NCBI GenBank assembly: GCA_002413785.1
Contig: DHXR01000020.1
Coordinates: 48,335 to 112,334 of the forward strand
DNA length: 64,000 nucleotides
DNA from: Mucilaginibacter sp. UBA5151
Lineage (GTDB): Bacteria; Bacteroidota; Bacteroidia; Sphingobacteriales; Sphingobacteriaceae
Direction: 5' to 3'
Shown here one piece after another: positions 43,128 to 51,390 of this stretch. A program made the translations under genes and the position numbers. The notes under the pieces are model-generated. The model saw only the letters and a program-made list of their open reading frames with translations, was not told the origin of the DNA and searched no databases. Position 1 is the stretch's first letter, and each line of letters begins with the position of its first letter.

Positions 43128-44360
43128 TCACTCTTTATAAAAAAACCATTTGGCCAGTTCTTTATAGCTTGCTTTTTTACCGTACATTAAAATGCCCACT
43201 CTGTAAATTCTCGAAGCAATATAAGTAGTAAATATAAATCCAACAATCATTAAGCTCATCGATATGGCCATTTGCCATCCCGGTACGCCAAAAGGTACGC
43301 GTACCATCATAGCTACCGGCGCTGTAAACGGTATTATTGAAAGCCAGAATGCCAGGTTACTATCAGGGATCATGAATAAGTAAGAAACCGAAAGTATATA
43401 GGTGAACAATAATGGCAGTGTTATGGGGAACATAAACTGCTGGGTTTCTGTTTCGCTGTCAACTGCTGAACCAACCGCTGCAAAAAGTGCGCTATAAAAC
43501 AAAAATCCGCTGATCCAGTAAAAAAGGAAACAGCAAAGCTCATAAGCGGCATTGGCGCCAAGACTATGAACAAAAGTATAAACAGGACTATGGATAGATG
43601 TTACCTTATTCCCTACAAAATAAGTAATAGCAGCCGATAAGGCTATCCATAAAATAAACTGCGTCAGTCCGACAAGGCCGACACCAATGATTTTGCCCAT
43701 CATCAGCTGGAAGGGCCTTACGGATGAAACAATCACCTCAACTATGCGGCTGGTTTTCTCTTCAATAACTCCGCGCATTACTTGCGCACCGTATATAAAC
43801 AACGACATATAAATAAGTACAGCGCCTGCAAAACACAATGTATAAGTAGCTGCCATATTGGTGCTTTTTTCGCCGGCATCGGTTATTTCATTTGATTTTA
43901 TGATGATATTACTTTTGATTTTATGCAGACTGGCGGTGTCAATTCCCGCATTTACAAGGCTTACCCCTGTAGCAATATCATTCATCTGGCCCTGTATGTT
44001 ATCCGCTAACGATAGCGTGGTTTTTTTCTTTGCATAAAGCACCGCAGTATCTTTTGGGTTTGCCGGAATGTTTAATATAAGGTCATCGTCATTTTTCAGG
44101 TCGGCTTTGGCTGCCGCTAAAGATTGAGTCAGATAATTATATTTAATAAATTTCTGATCTGTGAACCTGTTTTTAAAATTGCCGCTCATGTCAATAACAT
44201 TAACAATATGAATAGTCTGGTCCTTATCATTTGCTACATAAGCGATAATAGCAAACATTGCTGCAAACAGTGCCGGCACCAGCAAAGTCATAATAATAAA
44301 TGATTTCTTTCTGACCCTGGTAATATATTCCCTTTGTATAATCAATAAAATCTTGTTCAT
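43128..44360 (-). CDS. ABC transporter permease, NatB-like
   Basis: The protein has 410 aa. One N-terminal membrane helix (about 20-40, SFIIMTLLVPALFAAMFAII) is followed by a large extracytoplasmic loop (50-170) and five or more C-terminal helices from about 175, including GAQVMRGVIEEKTSRIVEVI, the coupling-helix block of ABC-2 type permeases. With the ATPase gene 3 bp upstream in the operon it forms an ABC-2 exporter of the NatAB type; in other bacteria these export Na+ or antibiotics. Substrate unknown here. Confidence 0.85.
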   Translation of the reverse strand: MNKILLIIQREYITRVRKKSFIIMTLLVPALFAAMFAIIAYVANDKDQTIHIVNVIDMSGNFKNRFTDQKFIKYNYLTQSLAAAKADLKNDDDLILNIPANPKDTAVLYAKKKTTLSLADNIQGQMNDIATGVSLVNAGIDTASLHKIKSNIIIKSNEITDAGEKSTNMAATYTLCFAGAVLIYMSLFIYGAQVMRGVIEEKTSRIVEVIVSSVRPFQLMMGKIIGVGLVGLTQFILWIALSAAITYFVGNKVTSIHSPVYTFVHSLGANAAYELCCFLFYWISGFLFYSALFAAVGSAVDSETETQQFMFPITLPLLFTYILSVSYLFMIPDSNLAFWLSIIPFTAPVAMMVRVPFGVPGWQMAISMSLMIVGFIFTTYIASRIYRVGILMYGKKASYKELAKWFFYKE

Positions 44361-44363
44361 GGC

Positions 44364-45272
44364 TCAGGCAATTTTGTTTACTTGTTCAATAAAAATTTCG
44401 TTCATACCCGGTATTACCTCCTGCAGCATGTTGATCCGCACTTTGGGGATCAGGTATTGCAAAACGTCGTTTGATGTCGTCCCCTGCTTTAGTTTTATCC
44501 TGATGATATAGCTGTTGTTATGTCCGGTTGTTTCATCAAGCAGTTCAAAAGGCTCGGCGCTATTACTGCTAACCCTGTCACCGGTATATTCCACCATGTA
44601 AATATTATTGCGGTATGTGTCTTTAATGTCGCTGATTTTGCCGTCCAGTATCTTTTTTGATTTGTCGAGCAGGGCGATGGCGTCGCATAATTCCTCCACC
44701 GATTCCATGCGGTGTGTCGAGAACAGGATGGTCGCGCCTTTGCGGTTCAGTTCAAGGATCTCGTCTTTTATAACTTCGGCATTTACCGGGTCGAACCCGG
44801 TGAATGGTTCATCTAATATGATCAGGTCGGGTTCGTGCAAAACGGTGGCGACAAATTGAGCCTTTTGCTGCATACCTTTTGAAAGTTCCTCTATCTTCAT
44901 TTTCCACCAGCTATCCATACCCAATTTTTCGAACCATATTTTTAACCGCCTTATTGATTCCGCACGGCTCAGGCCCTTTAACCTGGCCAGGTAGATCATC
45001 TGCTCGCCGATCTCCATTTTTTTATAAAGCCCGCGCTCTTCAGGCAAATATCCTATCCTGTCGATATGTGATTGATTGAGCTTTTCGCCGTTAAAATAAA
45101 TTTCGCCCGAATCAGGAGCGGTAATTTGGTTTACAATACGGATAAGCGAAGTTTTACCGGCGCCGTTTGGCCCTAAAAGACCAAATATTTGTCCGCGGCT
45201 AACTTCAAGGCTTACATCGCTCAGAGCCGTGTGCCCGACGTATTGTTTTACAATGTTGCGGATGCTTAACAT
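44364..45272 (-). CDS. ABC transporter ATP-binding protein, NatA-like
   Basis: The protein has 302 aa. Walker A is GLLGPNGAGKTSLIRIV (residues 31-47), the signature is LSKGMQQKAQFVATVL (a variant LSKGM as in NatA/DrrA-like ATPases), and Walker B is LIILDEPFTGFDP. The C-terminal domain (about 220-302) is a DUF4162-like extension. It energises the NatB-like permease encoded next, probably at the inner membrane. First gene of the two-gene operon. Confidence 0.9.
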   Translation of the reverse strand: MLSIRNIVKQYVGHTALSDVSLEVSRGQIFGLLGPNGAGKTSLIRIVNQITAPDSGEIYFNGEKLNQSHIDRIGYLPEERGLYKKMEIGEQMIYLARLKGLSRAESIRRLKIWFEKLGMDSWWKMKIEELSKGMQQKAQFVATVLHEPDLIILDEPFTGFDPVNAEVIKDEILELNRKGATILFSTHRMESVEELCDAIALLDKSKKILDGKISDIKDTYRNNIYMVEYTGDRVSSNSAEPFELLDETTGHNNSYIIRIKLKQGTTSNDVLQYLIPKVRINMLQEVIPGMNEIFIEQVNKIA

Positions 45273-45590
45273 AGGTAAGATTTGATTTCTTTAACAGTGT
45301 TGCAATTAGATATTGCTGCGATGCTAAAGTTACATAAGGAATTTAACTTTGGATGGAAATGTTGAGGGTGCAAATCATATTGTCGCTCCTAACAGCCACT
45401 GAAGCCAACGGCAATGAATAAAACAACGTCATTATGATTTCTTCCAGGGTTTGCCCTGGTTGGGCCTCACCATGAAACCCTTTTTTTGTCATTCCTCCTT
45501 CAGAATTTCTCAAAATTTCCTCACTCGTAATAAGGCGTTTACCATTTGCAACAAACGCCAGGGCAATTATAAGATTCAGGCAGGTGCGTA
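45273..45590. other. Gap between the ABC operon and dapF
   Basis: No gene seen. It holds a small stem CCAGGG-tttg-CCCTGG near 45446 and GGCGTTT-accatttgcaac-AAACGCC near 45535-45561. It must contain the ABC operon promoter, but no convincing consensus was found. Confidence 0.5.
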
Positions 45591-46376
45591 CTAAACCTCA
45601 ATATCCCCCTCAAAAACCTTAACTGCGGGCCCTTCCAAAAATATATCGGTAAACTTTTCGCCGTCGTAGTCAAAGCGGATAATAAGGTCGCCGCCTAAAA
45701 CCTTTATGGGGGTAACAATATGACCAGCCTGCAATTTATGTTTTGCCATGGCCAGCGCCACTGCCGTTACGCCTGTGCCGCAGGCATAAGTTTCATCTTC
45801 AACACCGCGCTCAAAGGTGCGTACAAAATAGCCTTCGCCTGCCGGCTCAACAAAATTCACATTGATGCCTTTGGCCTTATAAGTATCGTTATTGCGGATG
45901 GCATGCCCATCCCGGTACACATTTTTCTCTTTGAGGCCCTCAACAAGCTTTACATAATGCGGCGAGCCCGTATTTAATACGTAGGCATCCTCATCACGTA
46001 TAATCTCCTTAACATCTGTCATCTGCAAACTCACCCAATCTCCCTCATCTGAAATTTTGGCATAATGCGGACCGTCAACCGCCAGGAAATTTGTCTCCAT
46101 ATCAATTACTCCGAGATATTTGGCAAAGGCGACAATGCACCTGCCGCCATTCCCGCACATGCTGCCCGGTTGGCCGTCGGCATTGTAATAAACCATCTCA
46201 AAATCATAGCCATCGCTATTTTGCAGGAACATCATACCATCGCCCCCAATGCCAAAACGACGGTCGCACAAAGCGGAAATCAAAGCCGGGTTATGGTGAT
46301 CTATAGTATTGGCGCGATTATCGGTCAGTATAAAATCATTGCCTGCACCCTGGTATTTAAAAAAATGTATTTTCAT
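45591..46376 (-). CDS. dapF: Diaminopimelate epimerase DapF
   Basis: DapF converts LL- to meso-diaminopimelate for lysine and peptidoglycan. The protein has 261 aa from the ATG at 46376 (MKIHFFKYQGAGNDF), the family's usual start; 11 extra codons upstream are not conserved. The two catalytic cysteines are in SMCGNGGRC and YACGTGVTAVA. It stands between the ABC operon and the divergent htrA gene. Confidence 0.95.
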   Translation of the reverse strand: MKIHFFKYQGAGNDFILTDNRANTIDHHNPALISALCDRRFGIGGDGMMFLQNSDGYDFEMVYYNADGQPGSMCGNGGRCIVAFAKYLGVIDMETNFLAVDGPHYAKISDEGDWVSLQMTDVKEIIRDEDAYVLNTGSPHYVKLVEGLKEKNVYRDGHAIRNNDTYKAKGINVNFVEPAGEGYFVRTFERGVEDETYACGTGVTAVALAMAKHKLQAGHIVTPIKVLGGDLIIRFDYDGEKFTDIFLEGPAVKVFEGDIEV

Positions 46377-46427
46377 TGCAGATGTATTAAATTTAACAAA
46401 ATTTAACAAAATTACTCATAACTTATC

Positions 46428-46460
46428 ATTGCATATAACGTCTATATGGTATTAAATTTG
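46428..46460 (+). promoter_or_regulatory. Predicted promoter of the HtrA-family gene
   Basis: ATTG at 46428-46431 and TAAATTTG at 46453-46460 are 21 bp apart; the -7 matches the consensus and the -33 has one mismatch. The start codon follows 40 bp later. Confidence 0.4.
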
Positions 46461-46500
46461 AATAATAAAAAATAAACATAACAAAGAAAGAGAAAATAAG

Positions 46501-48051
46501 ATGAAAAAGATTGGTTTAACATTATTAACAGCTTTTGTTGGCGGGGCTATGGCATTGGGCGGATACAGGCTTATTGAGAATAAGTACGCCAGCAACATGA
46601 GTTTTGAGGACAGGCAAAAAGTTTATTTTGCAAGTAATCATATTACACCAACGTCAAATACATTGTCATCTGCCGGGCAGCTTGATTTTACCGGGGCAGC
46701 GGCAGCGGTAACCCCGGCGGTTGTTTATATCAAAACTACCTATACAAACCAGGGGGGAGATGACCAGCAAAGCCAGCTACAGCAAATGTTCGGGCAGATG
46801 TTCGGACAGCAGGGCCAATCGCAGAATAAAGTGCAACAGGCTTCAGGCTCCGGCGTTATTATTTCGCCCGATGGCTATATCGTTACCAATAACCACGTGG
46901 TTGATAAAGCCGATAAAATTGAAGTGGTAACTAACGATCACCAGAATTTTAAAGCCAAAGTGATCGGTACCGACCCAAACACCGATCTTGCCTTAATTAA
47001 GATTGAGGGCCATGATTTGCCTATCGTAAAATTAGGTAACTCTGATAATGTAAAAGTTGGGGAGTGGGTATTGGCTGTTGGCAATCCGTTCAGGTTAACT
47101 TCAACCGTTACTGCGGGTATTATAAGCGCCAAAGGCCGTAATATAGGTATCATTGGCAGCGAAGACAGGCAGCAGCAAAATCCTTTTGGGCGTACCCAAT
47201 ACCAGCAGACGCCAAAATTGAACCAGTCCATTGAATCCTTTATCCAGACAGACGCTGCCATTAACCCCGGAAACAGCGGCGGAGCTTTGGTGAATACCAA
47301 CGGCGAACTGATCGGTATCAACTCAGCTATCGCATCGCATACAGGTTCGTATGAAGGTTATGGCTTTGCGATCCCGGTTAACCTGGCAAAAAAAGTTTTG
47401 AATGATATTGAAAAGTTCGGCGCGGTAAAACGCGGTTTTGTAGGCATCAGCTTTAAGGAGCTTGACGAGGATGTTGCTAATGAGTACCACGTAAACAAGA
47501 CTGTAGGCTTATATGTTGACGAGGTTGTGCCCGGTGGCGGCGCTGAACAGGCTGGCCTACAAAAAGGTGATATCATTAGCAAGGTTGAAGGTAATAAAGT
47601 TTATGAATCATCAGACCTACAGGAGCCGGTTGGCCGTTTGGAACCCGGCGATAAAATTCACTTAACTGTTTTACGCGCTAATGAAGAGAAAAACTTTACG
47701 GTTACCCTGAAAGCCAACAAGCCGGAACTAAAAACTGCGGCAATTACAAAATCCTCCGGAGAACTGTTTAACAGGATAGGCGCCAGCTTTATACCGTTGA
47801 ATGCTGCTCAAAAAGCTAAGTTCCATACCAATTCGGGCGTAATGGTTACGCAGGTTAGGGAAGGCGGTTTGTTTGATGCTACCGATGTTCCGGTTGGATC
47901 AGTAATTACACAGATCAACAAGCAGCCAATTGCCAGTATTGATAATATGGACCACGCATTAAGCAGCCTGAGGAATGGTTTGTTAACCATTTCCGGTTAT
48001 TATCCCGATGGTTCGAGATTAAGAAGTACTATTGAAATACAAAATAATTAG
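46501..48051 (+). CDS. HtrA/DegP-family periplasmic serine protease
   Basis: The protein has 516 aa. An N-terminal signal or anchor (ALTAFVGGAMALGGY-like hydrophobic stretch, residues 6-22) precedes a trypsin-like domain with the triad His in VTNNHVVDKAD, Asp in PNTDLALIKI and Ser in INPGNSGGALVN. Two PDZ domains follow (about 300-390, with VGISFKELDEDVA, and 415-510, with GVMVTQVREGG). It degrades or refolds damaged envelope proteins; a stress-linked role is likely. An intrinsic terminator follows the stop, so the gene is probably monocistronic. Confidence 0.93.
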   Translation: MKKIGLTLLTAFVGGAMALGGYRLIENKYASNMSFEDRQKVYFASNHITPTSNTLSSAGQLDFTGAAAAVTPAVVYIKTTYTNQGGDDQQSQLQQMFGQMFGQQGQSQNKVQQASGSGVIISPDGYIVTNNHVVDKADKIEVVTNDHQNFKAKVIGTDPNTDLALIKIEGHDLPIVKLGNSDNVKVGEWVLAVGNPFRLTSTVTAGIISAKGRNIGIIGSEDRQQQNPFGRTQYQQTPKLNQSIESFIQTDAAINPGNSGGALVNTNGELIGINSAIASHTGSYEGYGFAIPVNLAKKVLNDIEKFGAVKRGFVGISFKELDEDVANEYHVNKTVGLYVDEVVPGGGAEQAGLQKGDIISKVEGNKVYESSDLQEPVGRLEPGDKIHLTVLRANEEKNFTVTLKANKPELKTAAITKSSGELFNRIGASFIPLNAAQKAKFHTNSGVMVTQVREGGLFDATDVPVGSVITQINKQPIASIDNMDHALSSLRNGLLTISGYYPDGSRLRSTIEIQNN

Positions 48052-48074
48052 TAGTAATTAAAATTTTAATGCCG

Positions 48075-48108
48075 GAAGCTGCCCCTGAAAAAGGCAGCTT
48101 CTTTTTTT
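48075..48108 (+). terminator. Intrinsic terminator after the HtrA gene
   Basis: Stem GAAGCTGCC / GGCAGCTTC with a 9-nt loop, followed by TTTTTTT. The rest of the gap to 48394 is AT-rich, and no supported gene lies in it. Confidence 0.88.
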
Positions 48109-48394
48109 GGGTTTGGTGGGATAAAATACTTTGTTTTTAACCGGTAAAACAATGACCAAAACCAAACGTTGTGTTTGCATTATCCGGATTTGGTTTTCAG
48201 AATTTCGATCATGCGACAACAAGATTACTTCTCTTCCTTCACCCAAAAGCAAACTTTACAAATTCTGAACCATGTTCATGTCATATTCAAAAAACAGTGC
48301 ATTTTATCAAAGCAAAGTATTTTATTTTTGGCAGCCCTAAACGGGAATCATCAAAAAACAAAATAAATTCTTAATAAAATAACAAACACAAAAG

Positions 48395-49483
48395 ATGGAA
48401 CAGTACAAATTATTTACACCGGCAAAAGTTGGAGATATTGAAGTTAAAAACCGCATCGTTATGTCGCCTATGACCAGGTGCCGTGCCATTGGCAATGTGC
48501 CTAACGACCTGATGGCCGGGTATTACGCCCAACGTGCCGGTGCCGGGCTTATCATCACCGAAGGCACTTCGCCATCGCCAAACGGATTGGGTTATGCCCG
48601 CATACCCGGCATTTTTAACCAGGCACAGGTAGAAGGCTGGAAAAAGGTTACATCAGCCGTGCATGCAAAGGGCGGGAAGATAGTTGTGCAGTTGATGCAT
48701 ACCGGCAGGATCAGCCACCAGGCTAATTTGCCTGAAGGCGCAAGGGTAATTGCCCCCTCGGCCGTACAAGCTACGGGACAAATGTGGACTGACGGCGCGC
48801 AAATGCAGGATTTCGCCGTACCGGAAGCCATGACCGCCGAAGACCTGGAGCAAACCAAAGCTGAATATGTTGCCGCTGCAAAAAATGCCATAGCCGCCGG
48901 CTTTGACGCTGTGGAACTGCATGGCGCCAACGGTTACCTGCTGGAGCAATTTTTGTCGCCGGTAAGCAATGTGCGCACCGATAATTACGGCGGAAGCGTA
49001 GAGAACCGCAGCCGTTTTGTTATTGAAGTAGCCGCAGCTGTGGCCGAAGCCATTGGCAAGGATAAAACAGGCATCCGTTTATCGCCTTACGGCGTGGCCA
49101 GCGATATGCCGCATTACCCCGAAATTGACACTACCTACAAGTACCTGGCCCGGGAGTTAAATAACATTGGCATAGCATATATCCATTTGGTCGATCACTC
49201 TGCCATGGGCGCTCCGGCAGTGCCATTACAAATAAAGCAAACCATCCGCAATACCTTTAAAAATACCATCATCCTGGCCGGTGGTTACGACCTTGTACAT
49301 GCTGAAGCCGACCTGCAAAGCGGTTTGGGCGATTTGATAGGCTTTGGTCGTCCGTTCATCAATAACCCCGACCTTGTTGACCGCTTTAATCATAAAAGCC
49401 CCCTGTCTGCCGACCTGAAAATGGACCTGTTTTATGCGGCGGACGAAAAGGGTTATACAGATTATCCGGTACACAGCGCCTGA
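48395..49483 (+). CDS. Old Yellow Enzyme-family alkene reductase (NemA/YqjM-like)
   Basis: The protein has 362 aa, an FMN-dependent TIM barrel. The start (LFTPAKVGDIEVKNRIVMSP), MTRCRAIGNVPNDLMAGYYA, the paired His/Asn-type substrate site in AVELHGANGYLLEQFLSP, and LVHAEADLQSGLGDLIGFGR near the C-terminus are typical of the OYE family. It reduces activated C=C bonds of enones or nitro compounds with NAD(P)H. Stand-alone; a 33-nt palindrome follows. Confidence 0.92.
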   Translation: MEQYKLFTPAKVGDIEVKNRIVMSPMTRCRAIGNVPNDLMAGYYAQRAGAGLIITEGTSPSPNGLGYARIPGIFNQAQVEGWKKVTSAVHAKGGKIVVQLMHTGRISHQANLPEGARVIAPSAVQATGQMWTDGAQMQDFAVPEAMTAEDLEQTKAEYVAAAKNAIAAGFDAVELHGANGYLLEQFLSPVSNVRTDNYGGSVENRSRFVIEVAAAVAEAIGKDKTGIRLSPYGVASDMPHYPEIDTTYKYLARELNNIGIAYIHLVDHSAMGAPAVPLQIKQTIRNTFKNTIILAGGYDLVHAEADLQSGLGDLIGFGRPFINNPDLVDRFNHKSPLSADLKMDLFYAADEKGYTDYPVHSA

Positions 49484-49502
49484 TTTTAATAGAAAGACTG
49501 AA

Positions 49503-49535
49503 AGACTTACGAAGTTTTGAAAACTTCGTAAGTCT
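49503..49535. repeat. 33-nt palindrome (16+1+16), copy 5
   Basis: Identical to the copy at 39581 (arm AGACTTACGAAGTTTT, central G). It lies in the convergent gap between the alkene reductase and the dienelactone hydrolase gene. Confidence 0.92.
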
Positions 49536-49550
49536 GTTGATTCAATTTTA

Positions 49551-50264
49551 TTAAGCCATATTGTTCTTCAAAAATGCCAGCGTAAGGGCCCAGGCCTCTT
49601 TGGCGGCCCGCTCATTGTAGTTAGCACGTTCATCACAAAAAAAGCCGTGATCTGCATAAGATATTTTTACGCTGATGTAATCTTTGCCGGACTCATCCAT
49701 CGCTTTGATAACGGTATCTATCTGGTCCTGGCCGATATGTTTATCCAAACCTCCCCAAAAAAACAAATGCCTGCCGCTTACATTGGGGGCCATTGCGGCC
49801 AGTGGCGCCATATTGCCGCCATAGTAGCTGACAGCGGCGCTTAAAGGAAGCGTAGCGTTGGCTAAAAACGAAACCCTGCCGCCCATACAATAACCAATGC
49901 TGAAAATATTTTCCGGGTTTACCAGTTCATGGTGCCTTAGCCAGTGGTAGCTTGCTTTCAGGTCGGCTTCTGTACCTGCCTGGGTTAAGGCCTGTATAAA
50001 AGGCATTACCCCGGCAAAATTGGTATAATCACCCTCAAAATACGGTGGTGCGGTGCGGTGAAACAATTCTGGCGCTATCACCACATAGCCCTGCGCGGCA
50101 AAACGGTCGGCCACATCGCGGATATGATGGTTTACACCAAAAGCCTCCTGCAATAAAATCAAGCCTGGTGCATTTCGGCCCAGCGCACCTTCCGGGATAG
50201 CTGTATAGGCTTCCATATCAGTGCCGTCAGCTATTTTCAGGTTAATGTATTTTTCGTTTTCCAT
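49551..50264 (-). CDS. Dienelactone hydrolase-family protein
   Basis: The protein has 237 aa from the ATG at 50264 (MENEKYINLKIADGTDMEAY). It is an alpha/beta hydrolase with the Cys nucleophile in FSIGYCMGGRVSFLAN, as in dienelactone hydrolases, and HGFFCDERANYNERAA with the catalytic His and downstream Arg. The acid is likely in the FFWGGLDKHIGQDQ segment. A role in aromatic compound breakdown is possible, but no pathway genes flank it. Confidence 0.9.
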   Translation of the reverse strand: MENEKYINLKIADGTDMEAYTAIPEGALGRNAPGLILLQEAFGVNHHIRDVADRFAAQGYVVIAPELFHRTAPPYFEGDYTNFAGVMPFIQALTQAGTEADLKASYHWLRHHELVNPENIFSIGYCMGGRVSFLANATLPLSAAVSYYGGNMAPLAAMAPNVSGRHLFFWGGLDKHIGQDQIDTVIKAMDESGKDYISVKISYADHGFFCDERANYNERAAKEAWALTLAFLKNNMA

Positions 50265-50418
50265 AATTAATTTAAACAATGTAAATGATTATTGGTTTAC
50301 AGATTTTTATTTTTTTAAGGGCTGATTGTCTGGATTCGGATTTATTGAATTATTGAATTTTTAGAATTCCGGCAATTCCTGAATTCCGTAAATTCGGGTT
50401 CAGACAAAGAAACTGCTA

Positions 50419-50619
50419 CCGCAAGCACCCCCGCTTGCGGCCCGTATGCAAGGTAATAAACATGCAAATAAACACCCTGCATGAAAGGTTAACTCTTTGC
50501 CGTTGTTGGTTTGTCTCCAACAACATGGACTGTTTTTGAGGCGGGAATTCACGATCCTGCATTTTACTCCATTTGGCATATTGGTACTTGTTGGTGACAA
50601 CACCAACAAGGGCGGGAGG
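50419..50619. repeat. Three-hairpin intergenic element
   Basis: Stems CCGCAAGC/GCTTGCGG (50419-50440), GTTGTTGG/CCAACAAC (50502-50524) and CTTGTTGGTG/CACCAACAAG (50587-50610), the last followed by GGCGGGAGG like the palindromes near 18556 and 19796. A minus-strand frame crosses the element (50416-50640) but looks like repeat read-through. The remaining gap to 50916 has no recognised gene. Confidence 0.6.
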
Positions 50620-50916
50620 AAATGACAGTTTTATTACCACACAATGCCTTATCCACAGGCATTAGCTCTTCTTTCAATCCCCTTCCTGCCAAATTAAAAG
50701 ATAATATTTTATCGCTTAATTCAATTTCATCCTGTTATATTTGTTCAGGCTGCCAATTAAACAAAAAGCATTGTAAAAATTTCAGGACAATTGTTCCCCT
50801 TTTGCTAAGTGCCCGATTTTTACCCTTAAATTTAAACATTATTTTTATCCTGATCGGCTGCGGGCGTTTATTTGATCGGAAGCCGGTTTTTTGCTCAATA
50901 TTTAATCTGCATTACC

Positions 50917-51372
50917 ATGATTTCATTAAACATCAACAACAAGGTATATGAGGTAGATGCCAGTCCGGATATGCCGCTTTTATGGGCCATCAGGGATCTG
51001 GCACAACTTACCGGGACAAAATTTGGCTGCGGCATAGCCCAGTGCGGCGCCTGTACCGTTCATTTGGATGGGATGGCCATCCGTTCATGCAGCTTCCCTG
51101 TAGGCGCAGCGGCAGGTAAAAAGATCACCACTATTGAGGGCCTTTCCGAAAAAGTAGGCCTGGCGGTTCAAAAAGCCTGGGTAGAATTACAGGTGCCCCA
51201 ATGTGGTTACTGCCAGTCGGGACAGATTATGAGCGCAACGGCGCTGCTCACCAGCAAACCCCATCCCACCAATGCAGATATAGATGCCGCCATGCAGGGT
51301 AACCTTTGCCGTTGCGGAACTTACCAGCGTGTACGGAGCGCCATTCACCGCGCAGCAGAATTGATAAAGTAA
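50917..51372 (+). CDS. Molybdenum hydroxylase small subunit, 2Fe-2S (IorA-like)
   Basis: The protein has 151 aa from the ATG at 50917; the 15 upstream codons are not conserved. Two [2Fe-2S] sites are visible: plant-type CGIAQCGACTVHLDG in the N-terminal half, and the helical site CGYCQSGQ...CRCGTYQRVR in the C-terminal half. It passes electrons from the molybdenum subunit encoded 18 bp downstream. The pair looks like isoquinoline 1-oxidoreductase or a related aldehyde oxidoreductase (xanthine dehydrogenase family). Confidence 0.93.
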   Translation: MISLNINNKVYEVDASPDMPLLWAIRDLAQLTGTKFGCGIAQCGACTVHLDGMAIRSCSFPVGAAAGKKITTIEGLSEKVGLAVQKAWVELQVPQCGYCQSGQIMSATALLTSKPHPTNADIDAAMQGNLCRCGTYQRVRSAIHRAAELIK

Positions 51373-51390
51373 CCTGTTAAAATTTGCATC

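Noticed and set aside
48058..48374. Small frames (64-67 aa) between the HtrA gene and the alkene reductase
   Set aside because: They overlap the terminator or each other in different frames, with no conserved sequence pattern.
50400..50640. Two overlapping minus-strand frames of about 70 aa
   Set aside because: Both cross the three-hairpin element in different frames; neither has a start context or recognisable domain.
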